Below are positions 23,922 through 31,930 of a stretch of DNA of 35,330 bases, piece by piece. The translations under genes and the position numbers were made by a program. How positions within the stretch are numbered: position 1 is the first letter of the stretch; each line of letters starts with the position of its first letter. The DNA lies in NCBI RefSeq assembly GCF_001942465.1, contig NZ_MKJY01000580.1, forward strand, positions 1 to 35,330, in the 5' to 3' direction. The DNA comes from Actinomadura sp. CNU-125 (GTDB taxonomy: Bacteria > Actinomycetota > Actinomycetes > Streptosporangiales > Streptosporangiaceae). The notes under the pieces were generated by a model. It did no database searches. It worked only from the letters and a program-made list of their open reading frames with translations, and was not told the DNA's origin.

Positions 23922-25169
23922 TTACCGGCCGAAAAGCACCGGTATCTCGGTGACGCCGCGTTCGTACATGCCGATGTAGCGGGGCGGCTCGGCGCCGGGG
24001 TCCAGCCGCAGGTTCGGCAGCCGGTCGAGCAGCGCCCCGATTCCGGTGGCGATCTCGGCACGCGCGACGTGCATGCCGAGGCAGATGTGCGGGCCGCCGC
24101 CGAACGCGAACGACGCGCGCATCGAGCGGGCGACGTCGAACTCGTCGGGGCGTTCCCAGCGGGACGGGTCGCGGTTCGCGGCGCCCAGGCACAGGTGCAG
24201 CACCGCCCCGGCGGGCAGGCGTGCGCCGTGGAAGTCGACGTCCCGCGTCACGTACCGGGAGAACATCGGGTCGGTGGGCATCCACCGCAGCGCTTCCTCG
24301 GTCGCGGGGCGGAGCAGCGCCCGGTCATCCTTGACCCGCCGCAGCAGTTCCGGACGTTGCAGCAGTGCGGTGATCGTGATGCCCATCTGCTTCCAGGTCG
24401 TGCCCGATCCCGCGAGCAGCAGCAGCAACGCGAACGAGTAGATCTCGGGGTCGGACAGGCGATGGGTGCCGCCGTCCTCCTCCTTGAGTTCGGCCTCGAC
24501 GAGCACGCTGATCAGGTCGTCCTGCGGCGCCTCCCGGCGGGCCGCGACGATCGGCTCCAGCATCTGGACGATCTTCATCGGGTCGTGCAGCGACTCGCGG
24601 ACTTCGAGCGCCTGTTCCGGGGGCATCCCGAAGCTGCCGGTGATCGTCAGCAGCGGGATGGCCGCGCAGAAGTCGACGTTCAGTTCCGCGCGTCCGTCCG
24701 CGGCGAAGCCGTCGATCAGCTCGTGGACCGTCCGCTCGATCCAGTTGGTGATCCACCAGCGGGCCTTGGCCGGGACGAACGACGGCTGCACCAGCGCGCG
24801 GTAGCGGCGGTGCTGCTCGCCCGCCATCGACAGCATGCTGTTGGACACGTTCGTGGCGCCGGTGGGGTCGACCTCGTCCGGGGAGGAGGCGAACACCTCC
24901 GGGTTGCGGTAGGCGGTGTCCAGGGCGGCGTGGCCGAACGCCGAGAAGTGCGGCCGGTCGGGTTCGGGCAGCCCCTGGAAGAAGGCCGACCCGGGGTATC
25001 CGGTGAGCTCGTGGACGGTGCCCTCGTGCACCGGCCCGCTCTCGCGCAGCTCGTGCCAGACCGGGTACGGGTCGGCGGTGAAGTCGCCGCCCATCCGCTG
25101 GTTGTAGCTGCTGCGGAGGTCGAACAGCTCGCGGATCCGCTCGCGGTCCAGCGCCTGCGTCTCAGTCAT
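23922..25169 (-). CDS. Cytochrome P450 monooxygenase
   Basis: The 415-residue soluble P450 has the C-helix GEQHRRYR, the ExxR pair Glu292-Arg295 (EEALR) and the haem motif FAFGGGPHICLG with Cys363 as thiolate ligand. The I-helix reads LLLAGSGTTWK: the acidic residue usual before the conserved Thr pair is Gly256, with Thr257-Thr258 kept. It should hydroxylate a lipophilic substrate using electrons from the adjacent ferredoxin. The ATG at 25169 overlaps the SDR stop (ATGA). The family number cannot be assigned without alignment. The neighbourhood favours a lipid, steroid or terpenoid substrate. Confidence 0.93.
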   Translation of the reverse strand: MTETQALDRERIRELFDLRSSYNQRMGGDFTADPYPVWHELRESGPVHEGTVHELTGYPGSAFFQGLPEPDRPHFSAFGHAALDTAYRNPEVFASSPDEVDPTGATNVSNSMLSMAGEQHRRYRALVQPSFVPAKARWWITNWIERTVHELIDGFAADGRAELNVDFCAAIPLLTITGSFGMPPEQALEVRESLHDPMKIVQMLEPIVAARREAPQDDLISVLVEAELKEEDGGTHRLSDPEIYSFALLLLLAGSGTTWKQMGITITALLQRPELLRRVKDDRALLRPATEEALRWMPTDPMFSRYVTRDVDFHGARLPAGAVLHLCLGAANRDPSRWERPDEFDVARSMRASFAFGGGPHICLGMHVARAEIATGIGALLDRLPNLRLDPGAEPPRYIGMYERGVTEIPVLFGR

Positions 25170-25960
25170 GCTTCCTCACTTCGCCACGTACCCGCGTCGA
25201 CGGGGAGCAGGACGCCGGTGACGTTGGCGGCCCGGTCCGACACCAGGTAGACCGCGGCCTCGGCGCAGTCCTCGGCGGTGATCGGCTTTCCGAGCGGATG
25301 CTGGGCGCCGGTCTGCCGCACCATCTCCTCGTCCGGCCCGGACTCGTCGCCGAGACCGCCGGCCGCCATGAACTTGGTGTAGGGCATCCCCGCCGGGCAG
25401 ATCGCGTTCGCCCGGATCCCGAACGGCGCGCCCTCGACCGCGACGGCCCGGGTGAGCTGGTGCACGCCGCCCTTGGTGGCGCCGTACACCGACCCGCCCC
25501 AGCCGACGAGACCCGCCACGGAACCGGTGTTGAGGACGACCCCGCCGCCGCCCTGCGCCTTGAAGCGGAGCACGGCGTGCTTGGATCCGAGGAAGACGCC
25601 GCGCAGGTTGACCCCGATCAGCCGCTCGAAGTCGTCGACCGAGTGGTCTTCCAGCTTGGCGCCCAGCCGTGGCGTGGGGATCCCGGCGTTGTTGAACACG
25701 ATGTCCAGCCGCCCGAAGTCCGCGACCGCCGCGTCCAGCATCGCGACGACGTCGTCCTCCACCGACACGTCGGCGCGGACGGCGACGGCGGTGCCGCCCG
25801 CCTTCGCGACGAGCGCGGCCGTCTCCTCGACCCGCTCCGGGCTGATGTCGGCGCACACCACGCGCGCGCCCTCCTCGGCGAACCGCAGCGCCGTGGCGCG
25901 GCCCACGCCCGATCCGGCGCCGGTGACCACGGCGCTCTTCCCGTCCAGCATCCCGCTCAC
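25166..25960 (-). CDS. Short-chain dehydrogenase/reductase
   Basis: This is a 264-residue classical SDR: TGAGSGVGRATA cofactor loop near residue 13, an ADIS segment for NAD, NNAGIPTP, and active-site Ser (NTGSVAG) and YGATK. It likely oxidises the alcohol made by the co-encoded P450. Its GTG start overlaps the ferredoxin stop (GTGA) and its stop overlaps the P450 start (ATGA), so ferredoxin-SDR-P450 are coupled into one translational unit. A C-terminal LPVDAGTWRSEEA ends the protein. Confidence 0.92.
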   Translation of the reverse strand: MSGMLDGKSAVVTGAGSGVGRATALRFAEEGARVVCADISPERVEETAALVAKAGGTAVAVRADVSVEDDVVAMLDAAVADFGRLDIVFNNAGIPTPRLGAKLEDHSVDDFERLIGVNLRGVFLGSKHAVLRFKAQGGGGVVLNTGSVAGLVGWGGSVYGATKGGVHQLTRAVAVEGAPFGIRANAICPAGMPYTKFMAAGGLGDESGPDEEMVRQTGAQHPLGKPITAEDCAEAAVYLVSDRAANVTGVLLPVDAGTWRSEEA

Positions 25961-26166
25961 GCCGTCGCTCCGTCCGTCGCCCTGCTCAGCGCCCCGGTGG
26001 GGCACCCTTCCACCGCGGTATCGACGGCGTCCCGCGGGTCACCCCGCTGGTCGACGACGATCGCCGTGCTCTCCTCGTCGTGGGCGAACGTGCCCGGCGC
26101 GAAGACCAGGCACATCCCGGCGCCGATGCACGCGTCCCTGTCGACGACGACACGTCCGGTCGTCAT
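25957..26166 (-). CDS. 3Fe-4S-type ferredoxin, P450 redox partner
   Basis: The 69-residue protein has cysteines at 13, 19 and 55 (CIGAGMC and CPTGAL), the spacing of actinobacterial ferredoxins with three cluster ligands in a CxxxxxC...CP pattern, hence a 3Fe-4S cluster is expected. It should carry electrons to the P450 encoded two genes downstream. It starts 3 nt after the amidohydrolase stop and overlaps the SDR start. No ferredoxin reductase is encoded in the window, so one elsewhere must serve it. Confidence 0.92.
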   Translation of the reverse strand: MTTGRVVVDRDACIGAGMCLVFAPGTFAHDEESTAIVVDQRGDPRDAVDTAVEGCPTGALSRATDGATA

Positions 26167-26169
26167 CGC

Positions 26170-27381
26170 TCAGACCCCGGCGATGACGGGCGGCTCGGCC
26201 GGGGTGAACCGGTAGAGGCGCTCGGCGTTGCCGCGCAGGATCTTGTACTGCGTCTCCTCCGGCAGCCCGGCCATGGTCTTGCGCGCCACCTGGATGCTGT
26301 TGGGCCAGGTGGTGTCCGAATGCGGGTAGTCGGTCTCGCACATCAGGTTGTCCTCGGGGATCTCGCCGAGGCTGGCGATGGCGTGGGCGTCCTCGATGAT
26401 GCACAGGTAGATGTGGTTCGCGAAGTCGGCCCGCAGGTCGAGGTTGTCCAGATCGACCACCTCGCCGCTGCCGGCGTGGTCCATGAACGTGGTGCCGCGC
26501 TTGACCCAGTGACGCTGCTTGTCCAGGACCTGCTCTGCCCGCTCCAGGAAGTACGGCGCCCAGCCCGCCTCGCCCTCCGACAGCGCGATCTTGAGCTTGG
26601 GGTACCGCTGGAACAGGCCGCTGAACAGGAACGACAGCATCGTCCCCGAGGTGCGCGTCGCACCCCACGTCAGATTCGCCATGAACGGCGCGTCCGAGCA
26701 GATCTGCGGCAGCGTCGAGGACGACCCGACGTGCATCGACGCGACCATCTCCAGGTCGTTGGCCGCCGCCATCACCGGCTCCCAGTACCCGTTCGGGTCG
26801 TGGATCGTCGGCAGGCCGAGCGGCTCGGGGTTCTCCGAGAACGCGAACGTCGTGGCGCCCTTGGCCGCGCAGCGCTCCATCTCCCTGGCGGCGAGCTTGG
26901 GATCCCACAGCGGGATCAGGACGAGCGGGATGTAGCGGCCGGGCGCGGCCGCGCACCACTCGTCGATCATCCAGTCGTTGTACGCCTGAAGGCACGTGAA
27001 CCCGAACTCGCGGTCCTCGGCCTCATAGAACAGCTGCCCGCAGAACCGCGTCACCGACGGGAAGCACAGCGACGCCAGGATGCCCGCGCGGTCCATGTCC
27101 TTCACGCGCGCCGCGGCGTCGTAGCAGCCGGGCGCCATCTCGCTGTAGGGCACCGGCTCCGGGCTGAACTCCTCCTTCGCCTTCCCGACCACGGCGCTGA
27201 GGCCGGAGCTGGGCATCCGCTTGCCGTCATAGACCCAGAAGTCCATGCCGTCGTCGTCGACCTCCATGTGCGGGGCACGGTCGCGGTCCTTGCTGGGCAC
27301 GCGGTCGACCCACACGTTGGGCGGCTCCAGCACGTGGTCGTCGACCGAGATCAGCCAGTCCAGATTCAGGTTGGACGCCAT
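26170..27381 (-). CDS. Amidohydrolase-family (PF04909-like) hydrolase
   Basis: The 403-residue protein begins LISVDDHVLEPPNVW (metal-site Asp-x-His) and has the later CETDYPHSDTTWP motif, with CFPSVTRFCGQLF and ASMHVGSSSTLP between. It is a paralogue of the 17828-19006 gene, but the sequences differ in most positions. These proteins recur beside P450, SDR and acyl-CoA genes in actinobacterial lipid catabolism, with no firmly known reaction. The ATG at 27381 has GAAAGGAAG upstream. The TGA is 3 nt from the ferredoxin ATG. Confidence 0.83.
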   Translation of the reverse strand: MASNLNLDWLISVDDHVLEPPNVWVDRVPSKDRDRAPHMEVDDDGMDFWVYDGKRMPSSGLSAVVGKAKEEFSPEPVPYSEMAPGCYDAAARVKDMDRAGILASLCFPSVTRFCGQLFYEAEDREFGFTCLQAYNDWMIDEWCAAAPGRYIPLVLIPLWDPKLAAREMERCAAKGATTFAFSENPEPLGLPTIHDPNGYWEPVMAAANDLEMVASMHVGSSSTLPQICSDAPFMANLTWGATRTSGTMLSFLFSGLFQRYPKLKIALSEGEAGWAPYFLERAEQVLDKQRHWVKRGTTFMDHAGSGEVVDLDNLDLRADFANHIYLCIIEDAHAIASLGEIPEDNLMCETDYPHSDTTWPNSIQVARKTMAGLPEETQYKILRGNAERLYRFTPAEPPVIAGV

Positions 27382-27411
27382 TTCCGCTTCCTTTCGGTTG
27401 GACGGGCGAGC

Positions 27412-28878
27412 TCAGCGGAGCCCGCCGATGGCCAGGTGCTTCACTTCCTGGAAGGCGCGGATGCCGTCGGGCCCGCGCTCGCGGCCGAGGCCGCTCTGCT
27501 TGTAGCCGCCGCTCGGCGCGTAGGCGCTGAACATGCCGGTGTTGACGTTGACCGCCCCCGTCCGCAACCGGCGGGCGACGGACGTCGCGGCGGCGACGTC
27601 GGCGCCGTAGACCTGGCCGGACAGCCCGTAGTCGCTGTCGTTGGCGATCCGCACCGCGTCGTCGAGGTCGCGGTAGCCGATGATCCCGATGACCGGCCCG
27701 AAGATCTCCTCGCGCGCGGCCGGGTTGTCGTTGCCCGGCAGGTCGAGGACCGTCGGCCGGAAGTAGTAGCCGCGGTCGAGCCCGTCCGGACGTCCGCCCC
27801 CGTGCGCCACCCTGCCGCCGTGCTCCACCGCCAGCTTCACGAAGTGCTCGCAGCGGTCCCGCTGGGCGGCGCTGATGACCGGCCCCATCCCGGCGGACGG
27901 GTCGGCCGGCGGTCCGACCGTGATCCCCGCGTACGCCCGGGACACCGCCTCGACCACCTCGTCCTTGCGGTCCCGCGGCACGAGCATGCGGGTGGCCGCG
28001 ACGCACGCCTGCCCGGCGGTCGCCGCCACGACGGCGACGGCGCCCGCCGCAGCCCGGTCGACGGCGTCCGGCAGGTAGATCTGCGCCGACTTGCCGCCGA
28101 GCTCCAGCGCCACCCGCTTCACCGTCGGCGCCGCCTGCCCGAGGATCAGCCGTCCGACCGCGGTCGACCCGGTGAACGACACCATGTCCACCGCCGGATG
28201 GCCGGTGAGCAGCTCGGCTCCCGCGGGACCGGGCTCCACCACGACGCTCAGCACGCCCGGCGGCAGCCCGGCCGCCTCGGCCGCCGCGCCGAACACCAGC
28301 GAGGACAGCGGCGTCAGCGGGCTCGGGCGCAGCACCACCGAGTTCCCCGCCATCAGCGCCGGGACGATCTTCTGCAGGCCCATCAGGAACGCCGCGTTGT
28401 AGGGCGTGATGGCGGCCACCACACCGACGGGCTCGTGCCGCCGGACGCTCAGCCGTACCCCGTCGCGGACGAGTTCGTCCGTCGGAACGGGGTTGCTCTC
28501 CTCGTGCGGCATCGACAGGTAGAGGTCGATGGTGTCGCGCGAGAGCGCCAGCCCGGCGCCGAACTGAGCGCGTTCGGCGAAGACGCGGGGCTGGCCCGCC
28601 TCCGCGATCATCGTGTCGACGAGCGCCGCGTGGGTCCCCGCGATGTGGTCGAGGAACGCGCGCAGCACCCGCGCGCGTTCCGGGGCGGGCGCGTCCGCCC
28701 ACACCCCGGCGTCGAAGCCGCGGCGCGCCTCGACGATCGCGCGCTCGACCTCGGCGACGGGGGCGGCGGCGACGTCCGCGACGTGCGACTCGTCCGCCGG
28801 GTTCTCGACCGCGAACGCGTCGTCGCCGTCCGTCCATTTGCCGGCGATGTATGAGCCGCGTTGAGGCAGGAGTGTCAA
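27412..28878 (-). CDS. NAD(P)-dependent aldehyde dehydrogenase
   Basis: The 488-residue protein has the ALDH active-site set: Asn161 (ITPYNAAFL), Glu259 (ALELGGKS) and Cys292 (GQACVAATRML). The conserved cofactor-binding Lys is replaced by Arg184 (VVLRPSP). It should oxidise an aldehyde to an acid, for example after P450 and SDR action. I chose a TTG start at 28878 with AAGGA 7 nt upstream, because the family N-terminus begins here (LLPQRGSYIAGKW). There is no ATG or GTG nearby that fits. It lies 23 nt after the Ltp-type gene and 30 nt before the amidohydrolase. Confidence 0.9.
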   Translation of the reverse strand: MTLLPQRGSYIAGKWTDGDDAFAVENPADESHVADVAAAPVAEVERAIVEARRGFDAGVWADAPAPERARVLRAFLDHIAGTHAALVDTMIAEAGQPRVFAERAQFGAGLALSRDTIDLYLSMPHEESNPVPTDELVRDGVRLSVRRHEPVGVVAAITPYNAAFLMGLQKIVPALMAGNSVVLRPSPLTPLSSLVFGAAAEAAGLPPGVLSVVVEPGPAGAELLTGHPAVDMVSFTGSTAVGRLILGQAAPTVKRVALELGGKSAQIYLPDAVDRAAAGAVAVVAATAGQACVAATRMLVPRDRKDEVVEAVSRAYAGITVGPPADPSAGMGPVISAAQRDRCEHFVKLAVEHGGRVAHGGGRPDGLDRGYYFRPTVLDLPGNDNPAAREEIFGPVIGIIGYRDLDDAVRIANDSDYGLSGQVYGADVAAATSVARRLRTGAVNVNTGMFSAYAPSGGYKQSGLGRERGPDGIRAFQEVKHLAIGGLR

Positions 28879-28901
28879 CGGCTCGTCCTTTCTCTCGTGG
28901 G

Positions 28902-30104
28902 TCAGAAAGGTGCGGCGCTGTAGACGACCGCGCCTCCGTAGTGCGGTGACGACTGGCAGGCGACCGCGACGGTCGCGCGTTCCCGCTGGCGGTCCCCGGC
29001 GCGTCCGGACAGTTGGAGGTAGCACTCCAGCATCTGCGGGACGCCGTGCATGCGGCCGTTGCCGAGGGCTCCGCCGCCCGACAGCACGGGCAGCCCGTCC
29101 GGCTCGTCGGCGTCGATCCGCCCGTCCTGGACGAACCGGTGCGCCTCGCCGCGCGGGCAGAACCCCAGCAGCTCCAGCCAGAAGTAGACGAACGGCGAGA
29201 AACCGTCGTAGAGCTGCGGGAGGTCGACCTCCTCCGGTTTCACTCCGGAGTGCTCCCACAGCCGCCGGACGGTCGCCTCTCCCCCGTCCATGATGTCGTC
29301 GAGCGGCCAGTGCAGCGGCAGCCGCCGGGCGGCGCTCGCCCCGCCCGCGTACCCCGACACGTACACCGGACGGTGCGGCAGGTCCCGCGCCCGCTCCGCG
29401 GACGTCAGCACGAACGCCGCGACGCCGTCCACCGGGATGTCGCAGTCGAACCGGCACACCGGGTCGCTGATCATCGGGGCCGCCAGGTACTCCTCGGCCG
29501 TGAGCGGCTTGCCGTACCAGTACGACCAGGGGATCCGGGCCCCGTTCTTGCGCGCCTCCACGACCACGGCCGCCATCGACTCCCGATCGGCCCCGTACCG
29601 CTGGAGGTACTCGTTGTAGGGCAGCCCGATCATCGACAGCGGCCCGAAGAACCCCTGCGGAACCGTCCACTGGTCGACGCCGGCGGCCTCCCGCATGGTG
29701 TTGGCGTGGTAGCGCCCGGCCGGATTGTGCAGCGCCCGGAACATGACGACGTGGTCGGCGGCACCCGCCGCGATCGCGTTGACGGCCGTCGCGACGGCGC
29801 CCGGGATCTGCCCGATCCCCTGGAAGCTCGACACGTGGCGCGGGTCGGTGCCGAGGCGCTGGGCCAGCCAGCCCGCCGTCACGGTGCTGGTCCCGTCGGC
29901 CGCGGCGTGCGAGCCGGACGTGGGGAACAGCGACGCCGCGACGACCCCGTCCACCTGCTCCGGCTCCAGCCCGGCGTCGGCGATCGCCGTGCGCACGGTG
30001 TCCAGGGCCAGGGCGCCCAGCGGCCGCGGAATGTGCCGCCGGACGTCGCTGTGCGCGTACCCGACCAGCGCGACCTTGTTGCTCGCCGCGAACCTGCCGC
30101 TCAT
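28902..30104 (-). CDS. Thiolase-fold lipid-transfer (Ltp/SCP-x type) protein, possible aldolase
   Basis: This is a 400-residue thiolase-fold protein of the acetyl-CoA acetyltransferase/lipid-transfer group (KVALVGYAHS, ALALDTVRTAIADAGLEPEQ, YDGFSPFVYFWLELLGFC, GGGALGNGRMHG). In place of the catalytic-Cys motif of true thiolases it has SSFQGIGQIPGAV, with no Cys. In steroid side-chain degradation, Ltp2-type proteins without this Cys work with DUF35 proteins as retro-aldolases. The coupled upstream gene encodes such a DUF35 protein (ATGA overlap), so a C-C bond cleaving complex is likely. Substrate unknown. The ATG is at 30104. Confidence 0.85.
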   Translation of the reverse strand: MSGRFAASNKVALVGYAHSDVRRHIPRPLGALALDTVRTAIADAGLEPEQVDGVVAASLFPTSGSHAAADGTSTVTAGWLAQRLGTDPRHVSSFQGIGQIPGAVATAVNAIAAGAADHVVMFRALHNPAGRYHANTMREAAGVDQWTVPQGFFGPLSMIGLPYNEYLQRYGADRESMAAVVVEARKNGARIPWSYWYGKPLTAEEYLAAPMISDPVCRFDCDIPVDGVAAFVLTSAERARDLPHRPVYVSGYAGGASAARRLPLHWPLDDIMDGGEATVRRLWEHSGVKPEEVDLPQLYDGFSPFVYFWLELLGFCPRGEAHRFVQDGRIDADEPDGLPVLSGGGALGNGRMHGVPQMLECYLQLSGRAGDRQRERATVAVACQSSPHYGGAVVYSAAPF

Positions 30105-30562
30105 TCCGCGCCCTCCAGGACGAACGCGGGGACCGCGACACCGGGGGCGACGTCCTCGAACGCCGCCCGCACGCTCGCGCCGAGGCGCACGGGGGCGTCC
30201 GGGCCGTCCAGGAGCCGCCCGACCATCCGCAGCTCCTCCTGCTCCACCAGCTCGACGTCCACCAGCACGAACGGGACGTCCCGATCGAAACCCGGCAGGA
30301 ACGCCTGCCGGATCGTCGTCCACGACCGCACCCGACCCCGGCCACTGACCGGCTCGAACACGAACCCGGGCGTCGAGCTGTGGCAGTGCGGGCAGATCTG
30401 GTCGGGCGGGATCGCGAACGCCGCGCAGGCGGAGCAGCGGGCCAGCACGAGCCGGTGCCCGGCCGCCGCCGCCCAGTACGGGGCGGACACGTCGTCCGGA
30501 ACCGGGACGGGCCGCACGGCCGCGCCGGGCGCACCGGGTGCGCTCTCACCGGCCGCCGTCAT
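30101..30562 (-). CDS. Zn-ribbon/OB-fold (DUF35, ChsH2-like) acyl-CoA-associated protein
   Basis: The 153-residue protein has an N-terminal rubredoxin-like zinc ribbon with Cys43-Cys46 and Cys57-Cys60 (CSAC, CPHC), followed by an OB fold (GRGRVRSWTTIRQAFLP, then VPFVLVDVEL). DUF35 partners bind thiolase-fold or MaoC-like enzymes and help with acyl-CoA substrates. It is coupled at both ends: its ATG overlaps the CoA-transferase stop and its stop overlaps the thiolase ATG. The first 20 residues are Pro/Ala-rich and probably flexible. Confidence 0.92.
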   Translation of the reverse strand: MTAAGESAPGAPGAAVRPVPVPDDVSAPYWAAAAGHRLVLARCSACAAFAIPPDQICPHCHSSTPGFVFEPVSGRGRVRSWTTIRQAFLPGFDRDVPFVLVDVELVEQEELRMVGRLLDGPDAPVRLGASVRAAFEDVAPGVAVPAFVLEGAE

Positions 30563-31767
30563 GGGACGGCCCCGGCGTCCTTGAGCTCGGCGATCCGCTC
30601 CCAGTCGTAGCCGAGTTCGAGCAGCACCGTCTCGGTGTGCTCACCGTGCTCGGGCGCCCGGCGCAGCGTCGGCGGGCGCTCGTCGAACTGCACGGGCACC
30701 GTCGGGAGCGAGTAGGACGCGTCGTCGTCGACGACCTCGTCGATGTAGCCGTTCGCGACGACCTGGGGATCGGTGAGGAGCTCCTCGACGGCCTGCACCG
30801 GCGCCCACGGCGCGTCGATCCCCGCGAGCAGCTCCTGCCACTCCTCGTAGGTCCGCTTGGCGAACTCCGCTTCGAGTTCGGCGACGCACGCCTTGCGGTT
30901 CTCGCGCCGTCCCGCCATGTCGGCGAAGCGCGGGTCGCCCGCCAGGTCGTCCCGTCCCACCAGTGCGCAGAAGTCGAGCCAGTAGCGGTCCCCTTGGAGG
31001 AAGACCAGCTGGATGTGGCGGTCGTCCTTGGTCCGGTAGATGCCGACGAGCGGGTTGATGCGGGCGTCGTCGCCGGACGCGGCGCGGGGCCGCTGCCCCT
31101 GGAGGGCGGAGAGCAGGTCGGAGGACAGCGTCCACATCGCGGTGGCGAGGAGCGAGACGTCCACGACCCCGCCCTTGCCGGTGCGTTCCCGGCGCAGAAG
31201 GGCCGACGCCACGCCGAACGCGAGCGCCATGGCACCGTTGCGGTCGCCCATCGCGCCGCGCTGGCCGATCGGGTCGGCCCGGTCCGGCGGCGTCAGGACG
31301 TGCGCCATCCCGCCGCGCGCCCAGAACGCGGACGAGTCGTAACCGGGGCGGTCGGCGTGCGGCCCGCGGACCCCGAAGCCGTGGCCGCGCGCGTAGACCA
31401 GCCGGGGAAACCGCTCGGCGAGCGTCTCGGCGTCCAGCCCGAGGCGCCGCAGCGCACCGGGTCGGAAGTTGGTGAGGAAGACGTCGGCGGTCGTCAGCAG
31501 CTCGTCGAGGACGGCCCGGCCGTCCTCGTGGCGCAGGTCGAGGGCGACGGAACGCTTGCCGCGGTTGGCCAGCGCCATCGACAGGTTCACCCCGCCCGCG
31601 TCCGTCCCGATCCCCTGGGTGGCGAGACCGCGGTACGGGTCGCCTTCGCGGCGCTCGATCCGGACGACGTCGGCGCCCCAGTCGGCCAGCAGCGCACCCG
31701 CGACCGGAACGAACACCCACTGCGCCAGTTCGACGACCCTCAAGCCGTCGAACGCTCCTTCGTGCAC
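30559..31767 (-). CDS. Class III CoA-transferase (CaiB/BaiF family)
   Basis: The 402-residue protein is a family III CoA-transferase: LRVVELAQWVFVPVAGALLA, DWGADVVRIERREGDPYRG, NRGKRSVALDLR, and GAMGDRNGAMALAFG carrying the catalytic Asp. It moves CoA between an acyl-CoA donor and a free acid, so it may activate the first substrate of the pathway. The GTG at 31767 has GGGGAGG 5 nt upstream. It is the first gene of the 12-gene minus-strand run, transcribed from the region 31768-31870. Confidence 0.92.
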   Translation of the reverse strand: MHEGAFDGLRVVELAQWVFVPVAGALLADWGADVVRIERREGDPYRGLATQGIGTDAGGVNLSMALANRGKRSVALDLRHEDGRAVLDELLTTADVFLTNFRPGALRRLGLDAETLAERFPRLVYARGHGFGVRGPHADRPGYDSSAFWARGGMAHVLTPPDRADPIGQRGAMGDRNGAMALAFGVASALLRRERTGKGGVVDVSLLATAMWTLSSDLLSALQGQRPRAASGDDARINPLVGIYRTKDDRHIQLVFLQGDRYWLDFCALVGRDDLAGDPRFADMAGRRENRKACVAELEAEFAKRTYEEWQELLAGIDAPWAPVQAVEELLTDPQVVANGYIDEVVDDDASYSLPTVPVQFDERPPTLRRAPEHGEHTETVLLELGYDWERIAELKDAGAVP

Positions 31768-31814
31768 GGACGCCTCCCCTGGTCGGACGGTGGAACCCGA
31801 GTACGCGCAACGGT

Positions 31815-31865
31815 AGAACGACATTCTCGGCATGTAAATAGTTTTGTGGTTTTCGATCTAACGAA
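31815..31865. promoter_or_regulatory. AT-rich promoter/operator region of the P450 catabolic operon
   Basis: This stretch before the CoA-transferase contains AGAA-CGACA-TTCT (31815-31827), an inverted repeat, and TTCG-ATCTAA-CGAA (31852-31865), a second one, with an AT-rich core (GTAAATAGTTTTGTGG) between. It is the only low-GC part of the 163-bp gap and the likely promoter and operator of the operon. The regulator may be the TetR encoded at 22525-23427. Confidence 0.45.
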
Positions 31866-31930
31866 CGGTGCGGGCGCGCCGTCCGGCACGGGGCGGAGGC
31901 GCGGGCCCCGGTGGCCCGCGGGAGACCGCG

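Noticed and set aside
31815..31827. KstR-type cholesterol operator
   Set aside because: AGAA-N5-TTCT is similar to part of the KstR motif but the spacing and the AAC/GTT bases do not fit. I keep it only as a generic inverted repeat.
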